From Lampris incognitus (Eukaryota > Chordata > Actinopteri > Lampriformes > Lampridae): a DNA stretch of 64,000 nucleotides. Each line of letters starts with the position of its first letter. Position 1 is the first letter of the stretch. Shown here in pieces: positions 54,545 to 64,000 of this stretch. Both the position numbers and the translations under genes were made by a program. The notes beneath the pieces were generated by a model that saw only the letters and a program-made list of their open reading frames with translations, was not told the DNA's origin and searched no databases. The DNA is taken from the NCBI RefSeq assembly GCF_029633865.1, contig NC_079213.1, positions 111,693,981-111,757,980 of the forward strand, given 5' to 3'.

Positions 54545-54884
54545 GCGTCTCGGTGGAAAGAAACTTGCTGGCCAAACACCCGCCCACAGCGAGCTGGAGG
54601 CCAATGACGTGGCATAAAATTTTGGTGTGGCATCTGGGGTGGCCAATCACATTGCAGGGGTGGCACTGATCACGCTCATGTACATATTAAAAAACAAAAC
54701 AAAACAAGGCCATCAGCGTCTGAGCTGAGAATCTAAGATGGCTCTGGTTCACAAATGAACATTTAGGTTTGCATAGAGAACTGATGGCAAACCGGCCCCA
54801 TAAAAGTACAGACGTAACCTTCTGCAGTGACAGATACACTACCTGACCAGACTGCCTCCATAAACACAGCACCACGGACTACCA
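54545..54884. other. Intergenic DNA downstream of ncbp2
   Basis: No frame or repeat recognised. Confidence 0.3.
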
Positions 54885-55405
54885 ATACAATAAAAAAGAC
54901 ATTTTATTAAAAAAAATGTAGGGACATTTTGGGATACAAAAATCATGAATGAAAAGAATGTTAACAACAGCATGCATCGTTTTCCTCCCTTATATAGACA
55001 CTGTAAATACAACAACATGGCTGGAGAGACTCCCTGCAGAAACAATACTGATAGCAGAATAAATTCACATCAGTCTCTACTTGTCTGTGTAGACATTTGA
55101 ACCTTTCAGGGAAATTGATGGTGTTGCAGAAGCATGATTCTACTTTTGAAAACATGACTAAATCCCATACTGTGGTGTCGGGGTTCAATGATTCAACGTG
55201 GAACAGTGTAAACCGATGAAGCTTAAAACAAAGGACAAAATAAATAACAGCTGCTGAATTCCCATCTCTGATGGTCCAAAGAGAGGAGGTGCCGAAGAGC
55301 ACGTGATGGAAACGGCACCGGGCCAGGCAAACTGTGGTAGGATGCGGTTTTCTTTGAGCTGGGGGTGGGCGTCTCGTCGCTCCGGGGGGAATGCTACTTA
55401 GCAGT
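54885..55405 (-). other. ncbp2: ncbp2 3' untranslated region with polyA signal
   Basis: Follows the stop codon at 55406-55408 on the minus strand. AATAAA (plus TTTATT, 54903-54908) lies about 500 bases downstream of the stop, with a plausible cleavage site near 54885. No other strong polyA signal lies closer to the stop, though alternative sites cannot be excluded. Confidence 0.6.
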
Positions 55406-55504
55406 CTAAAAACTATTACGTCCCTCTGGGACCCTGTGCTGCTGGGCTAGTTTACCGTAGCCTCCTCTGGCTGGGTCATAGTCCTGCCTGTACTCGTCTC
55501 GCAC
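55406..55504 (-). CDS. ncbp2: ncbp2 exon 5 (last coding exon)
   Basis: Ninety-nine bases including TAG at 55408-55406. Acceptor TGTTTAG|GTG. Encodes '[20 protein letters not shown]' then '[12 protein letters not shown]'. Confidence 0.93.
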   Translation of the reverse strand: MRDEYRQDYDPARGGYGKLAQQHRVPEGRNSF

Positions 55505-58500
55505 CTAAACAGGCCACAAGGACACAAAAGGGGTAGAAAAACAAGGACACAATCAGACACATAAAAGCATTACAAGTCAAGGGGTATTACATTTGGAAAC
55601 CTAAGATTCAGAAACAACAACTCGATGTTCCCATAATTCCAAACAAATCGGATTAACGCCAATGCATGGATATAACCACTTGCATACAACTTATTCAGCC
55701 TTGTTCACTTGACGGTGCAGTTTTTGTTGCCAAAGATATATGCAACCTTGCAGTTCGGGTAAAGGGGGGAAACCTCCACATACAGTTCAGCTTTTCAACA
55801 AAACAAAATGCATCAATTCCATGACGGCTGGTGATAAAGTAGGGTCGTTAGGTCTAACGATACATGACTGTCTCTGATGTCCAACTACAGTATTAAGCAC
55901 TATATTGTAGAGATGGGGTGTCGGGAGGCACGCCCCATCTACTTTTCCAGTCGAGGTGGAAAGTGTAGTAGAACTGTTCGCTAAACGAGAACATTTCCTG
56001 CAAGTGTCCTCAAAGCCAACAGAGTAACGAGAATCAAAACATTCTGCAAAAACTTTTTCGTGATCACGTCCCTTTTAAGATATCCGACTTCTTAATGGAC
56101 AACAGTGTAATTTTTCATGACCACAGTCAAGTATGTTGACTTTCCAAATAACAAAAATAATAATCATGAACGAATGAGAGCCAGTTTATTTGACATTGTA
56201 TTCTTACAATGAATTTGTTCTCTGCTTTTAACCCATCCAGTTGTATAGCAGAGATGGGGACTCGGAGTTTGCGACTTGGACTCGAGTCGCACTTAAGTCA
56301 CACACACACAGCGACTTGAGACTTGATTGAGACTCGTCCTCAAAAGACTCGAGACTCGACTCAGACTCGAGATTTGGGACTCGTGAACAATCTTTATTTT
56401 ACTTTTTGGCGCATTAACATAAAGGAACTGTCCGGCGAGCTGAATGCCACTCCCTCCCTTGTTATCCACAGATGACTGTAAGCTGCAGCAGCACCGTGAC
56501 CATGGCGAGCACCCCTGCAGCTTAGTGCCACACGATTTATCTCATGGCAATGTCAGCCTGCGCAATTATATAACCGCAAAAGACCGTGACTTAATTGAAT
56601 AATAAGATGTGGGTGTGTGAACGTCTGTTTGTTAAGTCTGCATATCTACGCCCATAACTGAGAGATGACCAGTCAGTCTCTGTTGAGGCAGTGAAGCGTG
56701 TGCAGTCTACGGTCACATGACTATCCAGTGTGTTGTGTGCAGACCAGACAGAAGGAAAAAGTGGATACCGATGACAACGAGCGGGTTAACGCTGATGAAC
56801 TGGTGGCAAAAAACAAAACAAAAACACGAACCGTGACCTCTGTTATACGGCGATAAGTTTGGATTCGAGCTCAGCGATGCAGAGCAGGAAGAGGTTTTGT
56901 GTAAAACATGCAAAATGAAAGTCGCTACATGTCACGGCAACACAACAAATTTGTATTATTTGCACATGTAACAACCACGGACGACTAGACTCTCTAGCCC
57001 TTGGCTAACGGGTCGGACCCTTTAGTTGACTGGCTAGCACAGTCGCCCGTGGTCTGGGCTATTCGGGTTCGATTCCCGGCTGCCCCTGAATTCGCCACAT
57101 TTATGTATAAATTTGTTTATTACATCACAATGGCAGAAAATAAAGCAAGAAGAAGAATGTAGAGCATGGCTCATCTGTCGAGGCTGAGCTCATTCGCTAC
57201 ATCCGGGTGTCCTCTGATGAAGAACTGGAGTGCCTGCATTTCTGGAAAAGGCATGCAAAGGTCTTCCCAAGGCTCTATCTTGTGGCTATGAGAGTGCTCG
57301 CTGTTCCTGCCACCAGTGCACCAGTGGAGAGGGTATTTAGTCACGGAGGCCTTATAACGCGCCCTCACCGAGCCAGGCTTACTGCAACGGCCCTGTCAAG
57401 CTCGATCTTTCTGAAACGTAACCATGTGTAATGTTCTGTGGCCCCTACCCAGAGTATTAAGAGAGGAAGGTGGTCAGCCAGTCTGATCTTACTGCAGGCT
57501 TCATCATTGTAATAGTTTTATTATATTATTATTTATCAGTGTTAAATATTCTGTTCTTGGCAAATGATGTCATCAGTTTTTGTTGCACCATGGCTGGGGT
57601 CAGTTTATGTTGGATTCAGATTTTTTTTTCAAAATTTAAACACTGAAAAATGTTAAGCATGAGAAGGTTGTGCCATCCAGCCAATAATTACTGATAATTG
57701 ATGCTCTTTTATAATCGATGCTGAACACAGACGGACAACACCATGTATCCTGGTGTGCAGAACAAAAAACAAAAAAAATTTGCAAAATACAGTTATTAAT
57801 TTTAAAGGAAAGCTTTGTGTGTTTTTTTTTCACAGTGCATTGCAATAGCCTGTTTAAAGTGATCATACACCAAACAACTAATCAGTGCTGATACTGTATG
57901 CCAATAGATAAAGGCGGGATGATAATGCAGTACGTGCTTTGAATTCCTTAGATATAGCGATGCACCATAGCCCATCAAAGACTTGAGAGTTGGCTTGGAC
58001 TTGCAAAAAAATGACTTGTGAGCACCTCGTGTATAGGAGCAGTGGGCAGTCCCTGCAGCACCCAGGGACCAACTCCAGTTCTTCCTTCCATTGCCTTGGT
58101 CAAGGGCACAGGCAGGAGTGTTAACCCTGATGTCTTTTTGATGGTGGGAGGAAACCGGAGCACCCGGAGGAAACCCACACAGACACAGGCAGAACATGCA
58201 AACTCTACAGAGAAAAGGCCTGGGACAGCCTGGGGTTTGAACCCAGGACCTTCTCGCTGTGAGGTAGCAGTGCTAACCACTGGGCCACCGTGCCGCCCAG
58301 TGGTTGATAATAATAATGTTTTATTATGTTTGTTGCGTTTTCATATTAGAAAGGAGGTTGATAAACTCTATATTTACCTCCATGTTTACCGTCATAACCA
58401 TGCATACACTAAATTGCCCAGAGTAAAGGAGTCCTCACCTGTCCTCCAGACTTGCCACGGCCATACTGCCGTCCCTCCTTGAAACCGGCATCCCAGTCTG

Positions 58501-58859
58501 TCCGGATGATGCGGTCGTCTAACCGCGTGCCATTGATAAAGCGCATGGCATTTTCTGCATCACCACGTGTGTAATATCTTGCACAGCATGAGTTAAGGTT
58601 CTTCTCTGGAATTTAGTTTTAAATATCATTGCATGGACTATGTTATTCGAGATCTGTGTATGCAACCTTCAAGTGGTTTAAAAATGGCAAATCAAGTTCT
58701 CACTACGTACAAGTGTGTGTTGCAAATGTATCAGATAATTCCATCCATCCATTATCCAAAACCGCTTATCCTGCTCTCAGGGTCGCGGCGATGCCGGAGC
58801 CTAGCCCAGATGTCACTGGGCGGCAGGCGGGGAAACACCCTGGGCAGGCCGCCAGACCA

Positions 58860-58897
<38 letters not shown>

Positions 58898-59260
58898 CTA
58901 GGGAAAATTTAGTACGGCTGATTCACCTGACCCACATGTCTTTGGACTGTGGGAGGAAACCGGAGCACCCGGAGCAAACCCATGCAGACACGGGGAGAAC
59001 AAGCAAACTCCACACAGAGGATGACTCGGGACGAACCCCAACGTTGGACTACCCGGAGGTTCGAACCCAGGACCTTCTTGCTGTAAGGTGATCATGCTAA
59101 CCACTGCGCCACCGTGCCGCCCTGTATCGGATAATTTTGACATTCATATCTTTTGCACAAGCGCTGAATCCACAGTGAAAACAGCAACATTTATGTAGAC
59201 ATGGTTGAATCGTAGGCTTTCTTGTAGTTAATCCATGCTGTGCTCAGATTGGCCTGTCTG

Positions 59261-59320
<60 letters not shown>

Positions 59321-59454
59321 ACGGATGCAGGAAAAAAGATTTTAATACATATATCTAATACATGTATTAAAATCTTTTTTCCTGCACCCGTATTGACATT
59401 CTGCTCCTCATTAGTTGAGCACTCACAACACCATTGACAGTTTCGGAAAAAACG

Positions 59455-59517
<63 letters not shown>

Positions 59518-59518
59518 C

Positions 59519-59551
<33 letters not shown>

Positions 59552-59586
59552 CACATATACATATATATATATACACACACACACAC

Positions 59587-59617
<31 letters not shown>

Positions 59618-59648
59618 TATACACACATACACACATACACACACACAT

Positions 59649-59730
<82 letters not shown>

Positions 59731-59865
59731 CCATCCATCCATCCATTATGTGCTGGAGCCTATCCCAGCACTCAACAGTAGGGCAAGTGCTCAACAAATA
59801 AGGAGAAAAATAATCCAGTGAGTCAAGTAAATACTGTCTCATAAAGAATTTACTTGACTCACTGG

Positions 59866-59905
<40 letters not shown>

Positions 59906-62061
59906 TACACACACACATACACACACACACACACACACCAGAGACATACATATAAGTAAGAAGAAATATATATATATAAAAAATTCCCATCTAACCCTTT
60001 TTCAGGTAGTGTTTTTTCCTCAAGCTCGGGTCCTCTACCAGAGGCCCGGGAGTTTGAGGGTTCTGCACAATATCTTAGCTGTTCCTAGGACTGCACTCTT
60101 CTGGACAGAGACCTCAGATGCTGTTCCTGGAATCTGTTGGAGCCACTCTCCCAGTTTGGGGGTCACAGTCCCTAGTGCTTCTATTACCACTGGAGCTACT
60201 GTGGATTTCACCTTCCACATCCAGTCTAGTTCTTCCTTCATCCCTTGGTATTTCTCTAGCTTCTCATGCGCTTTCATCCAGTTGTTGCCGTCGCTCAGGA
60301 TTGCTTCATCGATCACTACTGCTGTCTTCTGTTCCTTGTTGACCACCACAGTGTCTGGTTGGTTAGCCAGCACCTGCTTGTTAGTCTGGAATTGAAGCCC
60401 CACAGGATCTTAGCTCTGCCATTCTCAATCGCCTTGGTAAAGGTATATAGATTTCAGACTTTCTTTGTATGTCAGGGTTGTTGTGGCTACCTAATAAAAA
60501 ATAACGTTAACTTGTTTTGGAGCACTAGGAGCTGGTGGTGCATAATGAAAGGATACTCCACAAAGCAGAAACCACAAGCGGTCTTCTTGATCTTATCTAG
60601 GCCGATGACAATGCGTTTGACATCTCCACTTTTGGAAAACAGCTCATATACCTGCCACGAGTGATTAAAAAAAAATTTTTTTAGCGCAAATAATCAAAAT
60701 GAAAAAGAAAAGGAAAGAGGCGGTTCTTGTATTTTTTTTAACACCCAAAGCCATATTTTAAAGCTGCAAACTTTTGAGTATGAATTCTATACTGTAGGGT
60801 ACATCATAACAGATGCCTGTTGAATATCTCCAATAACCAAGTCATTGTTAGGCCACCAAAATTACAGTTTTCCTGCCCCCTATTGGTTAAAATTAAACAA
60901 CTTCCTGGTCTTGATCATTGGTCTTTTAGCCCCACCCAGACCTGTGTGGTAATAAACATTTTGAATTACTGCATTGAGAAAAAGCATATATGAATTAAAA
61001 AAATAAAGTCCGTCCACACTTGAGACATGTGACGCTCAGTTGTGCTTCATATGAGGAAAGCCTGCAGACAAGGTGTTGCCTACTTCATATTACAGTGCTA
61101 CAAGTATTCCAGGACTCTAAAATATGCCTTAAAAACGCCTCATAACACCTTTTCTTCCAGGTGAAGTTAAACACGATAACACATGTGCAGCAAAAAGAGA
61201 AAAAAAATAGGTGAGGAAGAGCAGAATCTTGATATCACCAAGCCAGTCTATAACGAAGACTGACATTTTGTCAGAGTAATCAACATGGCTAATGTAGGCA
61301 CATTTATTTATATACATTAATCGGTTTGAATGCTATCCAAAAACACTGTAAACCGCAAGTATCTGCCAGCGCCTACACTGTCTTGGTCCCTAAACACTTG
61401 GATATTGCATTGCGAGGTCAAGTTTGAGCTGACAGTTCACACTAATATGACTTTGGATCATCTAAGATCCAAAGCCATCTCTATCCTCACCATTTGCAAA
61501 GCATGTTGGCAAGCTACTTAGAATCTAGGCGACTCTCTTTATCAGAGCAAAAACACCCACTTTTCAAACAGAAACTCTGCCTCTGACACTTTCCTTCATA
61601 CAGACTTTTGCACATTATTTGCAAATTTGTATAGATATTTACTGGAGGCTAACTGCTGTATACTTTCTAGAGTTTTTACTTTTTAAATTTTATTCCTATC
61701 TTCTTCTTGTGCTACTTCTTCTTGTTGCACAGTTCGGAGTTGGCTAAAAGAGCATTTAACAACTCACTGTACTTGTACGTGATGTACGTGACAAATTAAC
61801 GTTTCAATCTTGAATCTTTCCCCATCCATCCAACTTATTCGCATCTCTCCAAAAATGTAGTGGGCAAGGACAAACTGAAAGCAGTGTGTTTCAGTGCTAT
61901 TAAAAGTCTGAGTCCAAGGACAACACTAAACTGACAACTACAAAAAGAATAAATAAAACAAAAACAAATCAAACCTGTTCCTCGGTGGTGTAGAAGGACA
62001 GATTTCCAACATACAAGGTATTGCTCTGCTTCAGCAACTTCTCCTGCTCATAGCGGTTACC
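55406..62061 (-). CDS. ncbp2: ncbp2, nuclear cap-binding protein subunit 2 (CBP20), exons 2-5
   Basis: Coding exons on the minus strand are 62061-61975, 60651-60557, 58577-58439 and 55504-55406, all with GT-AG borders and continuous phase, giving 139 residues plus stop. The product is the small subunit of the nuclear cap-binding complex. With NCBP1 it binds the m7G cap of new pol II transcripts and supports splicing, 3' processing and export. The RRM fold is clear: RNP2 '[15 protein letters not shown]', RNP1 '[13 protein letters not shown]', then '[18 protein letters not shown]' and the Arg/Gly segment '[20 protein letters not shown]' that contacts the cap in the human protein. The first about 27 residues (human exon 1) lie beyond 64000. 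The C-terminus is about nine residues longer than in human ('[12 protein letters not shown]' after 'GYGKLA'). No defects are visible. Confidence 0.95.
56160..56248 (-). mobile_element. SINE (family S2-related), 3' part, left of the hAT insertion
   Basis: 'TTGACATTGTATTCTTACAA', 'TGAATTTGTTCTCTG' and 'TTTAACCCATCCAGTTGTAT' on plus are the 3' block of a common fish SINE whose continuation 'AGGAGCAGTGGGCAG' appears only after the hAT, at 58036. Confidence 0.65.
56249..58028 (+). mobile_element. hAT transposon remnant inserted in the SINE
   Basis: Left end CAGAGATGGGGACTCGGAG, the known end of a fish hAT group with 'GACTTGGACTCGAGTC' subterminal repeats. Right end is eroded ('ATGACTTGTGAGCACCTC'). 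Flanking 8-mers TTGTATAG and GTGTATAG match at 7 of 8, and the SINE continues across them. Transposase traces: a BED-like finger at 56850-56970 ('[20 protein letters not shown]', '[10 protein letters not shown]') and the dimerisation end at 57170-57431 ('[20 protein letters not shown]', '[17 protein letters not shown]'). The middle of the gene is deleted and a tRNA-like sequence sits there. Confidence 0.78.
57005..57095 (+). mobile_element. tRNA-derived SINE head (family S3) inside the hAT remnant
   Basis: CTTTAGTTGACTGGCTAGCA (A-box-like) and GGGTTCGATTCCCGGC (B box) at tRNA spacing. The arms do not close into a clean cloverleaf, so a functional tRNA gene is unlikely. Confidence 0.5.
58029..58298 (-). 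mobile_element. SINE (family S2-related), 5' part, right of the hAT insertion
   Basis: Minus strand starts GGGCGGCACGGTGGCCCAGT with the A box and GGGTTCAAACC as B box. The body has 'GTTTGCATGTTCTGCC' and 'CGGGTGCTCCGGTTTCCTCC', ending 'CTGCCCACTGCTCC' at the hAT duplication. Confidence 0.75.
58439..58577 (-). CDS. ncbp2: ncbp2 exon 4
   Basis: One hundred thirty-nine bases. Acceptor GCAAG|A, donor GGACAG|GTGAGG. Encodes '[20 protein letters not shown]', '[20 protein letters not shown]' and 'GKSGGQ'. Human has YSRAD where this reads YTRGD. Confidence 0.95.
58741..59122 (-). mobile_element. tRNA-derived SINE (family S2) with 14-bp target duplication
   Basis: Minus strand starts GGGCGGCACGGTGGCGCAGT; B box GGTTCGAACC at about 59058-59067; ends in (ATGG)n (plus CCATCCATCC at 58741). 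TGTATCAGATAATT (58727-58740) and TGTATCGGATAATT (59123-59136) differ by one base. Contains a (CT)n(CA)n run at 58861-58897. Confidence 0.93.
59257..59318 (+). repeat. (TA)n microsatellite
   Basis: About 28 TA units. Confidence 0.95.
59327..59385. repeat. Perfect inverted repeat, 24-bp arms, 11-base loop
   Basis: Arms 59327-59350 and 59362-59385 (GCAGGAAAAAAGATTTTAAT plus ACAT, and its exact complement). Confidence 0.95.
59457..59735 (+). repeat. Compound (TG)n/(TA)n/(CA)n/(CATA)n microsatellite
   Basis: TG run 59457-59510, TA and CATATA stretches to 59575, CA/CATA alternations to 59710, TA run to 59731. Confidence 0.93.
59732..59790 (-). mobile_element. SINE S2 3' scrap
   Basis: CCATCCATCCATCCATTATG then GCTGGAGCCTATCCCAGCA on plus. 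Confidence 0.5.
59811..59869. repeat. Perfect inverted repeat, 22-bp arms, 15-base loop
   Basis: Arms 59811-59832 and 59848-59869 (TAATCCAGTGAGTCAAGTAA plus AT, and its exact complement). A (TA)n run follows at 59868-59899 and a CA-rich run to 59938. Confidence 0.95.
60005..60445 (-). mobile_element. R2/R4-type LINE scrap with restriction-like endonuclease
   Basis: Minus-strand frame 60403-60035 with an upstream shifted block ('[15 protein letters not shown]'): '[20 protein letters not shown]' shows the PD...D/E-K nuclease pattern, followed by '[20 protein letters not shown]', '[20 protein letters not shown]' and the terminal '[17 protein letters not shown]'. This is the C-terminal nuclease of LINEs of the R2/R4 type. 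The catalytic RT part is absent. Confidence 0.65.
60557..60651 (-). CDS. ncbp2: ncbp2 exon 3
   Basis: Ninety-five bases. Acceptor GGCAG|GTA, donor GTGGA|GTATCC. Encodes '[20 protein letters not shown]' and '[11 protein letters not shown]', with RNP1. The last two bases (GA) pair with the first base of exon 4 to form a Glu codon. Confidence 0.95.
60652..61974 (-). other. ncbp2: ncbp2 intron 2
   Basis: 1323 bp without any transposon or tandem repeat that I recognise; AT-rich. Confidence 0.8.
61975..62061 (-). CDS. ncbp2: ncbp2 exon 2
   Basis: Eighty-seven bases, phase 0 at both ends. Acceptor ATGCAG|GGT, donor CAG|GTTT. Encodes '[20 protein letters not shown]' and 'LSFYTTEEQ', including RNP2 with the Tyr that stacks on the cap in human NCBP2. 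Confidence 0.95.
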
Positions 62062-64000
62062 CTGCATGCATTTGTAAACACAAACAAACACACAATATCA
62101 GATGAGAGACGGCTCCTCTATTCACAGTCGTTTTCAGCACCATTCATCTCAGGTCCAAAACAGCAGTTTGGTAAATATTTAGTCCTATTTGATCTATAAC
62201 AAACTTGGCCTCTCAGCACTGTAATGCATTTGTATACATTTGCCAAATAGTTTTACTTCCAGAAAAGAGACATCAACACAAGGATTCTGTCAGTTGTCTA
62301 ATAGGGTACTGGATTCTTTATTGGTGTCATTCTATGCTACCGAAATCTAGCTGAAATTGAAGAGGAACGTGGAAGTTATCCACCAATGAACTATAATCTT
62401 AAAGTTCCAGTGTCCTCCAGTTTATAGAACAAATACTTTTTTGTAACCGGATATATGCCATAGTTGGGTTGAGCCATTGGTCAGTCTGAGCATAGACATC
62501 TTATTGGAAAACTGGGCAACATAATTTTCCAATAAAGCTGCTCAATTTGCTCTGACCAAGAGAGGATATTAAGAATTCACAGAAGTCTCTGTGGTTTGCA
62601 CTTACCACACACCTTGGTTCGAGTTAGCAGTCTCCCAATAAACGCTGTGTCCTGGTGCACTGATTCAACTTTCTGTGACTTGGTTCTAGTTACATTAAAG
62701 AAATACACTGTCCATATCCCTGCACCCATATCCCTGCACCCATGTCCCTGCACCCATGTCCCTGTCCATATCCCTGCACCCATGTCCCTGCACCCATGTC
62801 CCTGTCCATATCCCTGCACCCATGTCCCTGTCCATATCCCTGCACCCATGTCCCTGTCCATATCCCTGCACCCATGTCCCTGTCCATATCCCTGTCCATA
62901 TCCCTGCACCCATGTCCCTGCACCCATGTCCCTGTCCATATCCCTGCACCCATGTCCCTGTCCATATCCCTGCACCCATGTCCCTGTCCATATCCCTGCA
63001 CCCATGTCCCTGTCCATATCCCTGTCCATATCCCTGCACCCATGTCCCTGCACCCATTTCCCTGCACCCATATCCCTGTCCATATCCCTGCACCCATGTC
63101 CCTGCACCCATTTCCCTGTCCATATCCCTGCACCCATATCCCTGTCCATATCCCTGCACCCATATCCCTGTCCATGTCCCTGTCCATATCCCTGCACCCA
63201 TATCCCTGCACCCATGTCCCTGCACCCATGTCCCTGTCCATATCCCTGCACCCATGTCCCTGTCCATATCCCTGCACCCATATCCCTGTCCATATCCCTG
63301 CACCCATGTCCCTGCACCCATGTCCCTGTCCATATCCCTGCACCCATATCCCTGTCCATATCCCTGCACCCATGTCCCTGTCCATATCCCTGCACCCATA
63401 TCCCTGCACCCATGTCCCTGTCCATATCCCTGCCCCCATGTCCCTGTCCATATCCCTGCACCCATATCTCTGTTCATATCCCTGCACCCATATCCCTGCA
63501 CCCATATCCCTGCACCCATGTCCCTGTCCATATCCCTGCACCCATGTCCCTGTCCATATCCCTGCACCCATATCCCTGCACCCATGTCCCTGTCCATATC
63601 CCTGCACCCACATCCCTGCACCCACGTCCCTGTCCATATCCCTGCACCCATGTCCCTGCACCCATGTCCCTGCACCCATGTCCCACTGAATGTCATGTAC
63701 GCATATACAACCTTTGTGTCTCCATGTGTTAATGTTTATATGCACATATCTATGGAGATGAACTTATATGTTAATGTACCGACAGATGCAACACATTTCG
63801 CCAGGCAGAACAGTATAGAATCTATATATTAACGTCAAGAGCAACTTGAGCAACTGGCTACGTTCTGGCCCGTTTAGAATCTGCGTCTTTGGGTTACACG
63901 CTTGTGAGGGAGGTGGTTAGACACTCGAGACACGCAGACCCTCGGTGTCCTGGCATGAGTCGTACTAACCGAACTAACCGAACGTTTGACTCGTTCACCT
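62062..64000 (-). other. ncbp2: ncbp2 intron 1, partial
   Basis: At least 1939 bp, with no sequence matching the expected first exon, so the intron extends past the window. 62610-62690 ('CAATAAACGCTGTGTCCTGG', 'GCACTGATTCAAC') resembles the pLTR-type tail at 11310-11350. A minisatellite fills 62709-63690, and 63691-64000 is unique. Confidence 0.6.
62709..63690 (-). repeat. Mixed minisatellite of 14-bp and 12-bp units in ncbp2 intron 1
   Basis: Two unit types alternate irregularly: CCCTGCACCCAT(A/G)T (14 bp) and CCCTGTCCAT(A/G)T (12 bp). Roughly 75 units in all, with rare variants (CATTT, GCCCCCAT, CTGTTCAT). Long open frames on both strands result from the stop-free units and are not genes. 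Confidence 0.95.

Larger units (their letters stand above)
55505..58438 (-). other. ncbp2: ncbp2 intron 4
   Basis: 2934 bp. 55505-56150 is unique. 56160-58298 holds a SINE opened by a hAT element. 58299-58438 is unique. Confidence 0.85.
58578..60556 (-). other. ncbp2: ncbp2 intron 3
   Basis: 1979 bp, largely made of a SINE, microsatellites, two hairpins and an R2-type LINE scrap (separate entries). Confidence 0.85.

Noticed and set aside
57005..57095. Possible true tRNA gene
   Set aside because: Good B box, but acceptor and D arms do not pair, and two similar heads occur at 53.4 and 54.0 kb.
59191..59842. Cys/Val, His/Thr and Tyr/Ile repeat frames
   Set aside because: Translation of TG, CA and TA microsatellites.
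62577..63832. Open frames over 290 codons on both strands
   Set aside because: Produced by the 12/14-bp minisatellite in ncbp2 intron 1; stop-free units in several frames.

Overview
The window reads as intergenic plus intronic DNA of a teleost fish. The grounds are Rex1/L2-type, RTE-like and R2-type LINEs, a Tc1 element, a Penelope-like element with a GIY-YIG domain, several hAT elements, two tRNA-derived SINE families and abundant CA/TA/GA microsatellites, together with a split vertebrate-type protein gene. Nothing suggests a prokaryote, plasmid or virus. No complete host gene lies in the window.

The only host gene I can support is ncbp2 (nuclear cap-binding protein subunit 2, CBP20) on the minus strand. 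Four coding exons are visible (62061-61975, 60651-60557, 58577-58439, 55504-55406). All junctions are GT-AG, the phases fit, and a polyA signal lies near 54903. Exon 1 with the start codon should lie beyond 64000. Its introns carry a SINE split by a hAT element, a second SINE with a 14-bp target duplication, two perfect hairpins, an R2-type LINE scrap and a 12/14-bp mixed minisatellite.

Layout. 1-1060: unique DNA. 1061-8715: a minus-strand retrotransposon nest in which an RTE-like LINE (pieces 8715-7619 and 2010-1252) brackets two Rex1/L2-like LINEs. 8716-14369: mostly unclassified DNA with an R2-type scrap, a MITE, a LINE tail and a SINE. 14370-15982: a Penelope-like element between 89-bp direct repeats. 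16930-18386: a LINE. 18675-20905: a satellite-like array of 14-bp palindrome-rich units between 74-bp direct repeats. 21391-24113: a Tc1 element with one nonsense codon, then a 32-bp minisatellite. 24114-27770: unclassified DNA and a 61-bp minisatellite. 27926-32478: an RTE-like LINE split by a SINE, a hAT-like MITE and a DDE_Tnp_4 transposase relic. 32868-39238: a hAT element whose transposase gene is interrupted, without loss of frame across the junction, by an Academ-like element (34606-38585). 39240-54545: MITEs with 8-bp target duplications, LINEs, a third hAT, tandem repeats and two stretches that look like conserved non-coding DNA. 54885-64000: ncbp2.

There is no operon or cooperating gene set. 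The genes that share a location are transposons nested in each other, and their target duplications and restored frames give a relative order of insertion. Clade names for LINEs and the Academ assignment rest on motif recognition without database searches and are graded accordingly.
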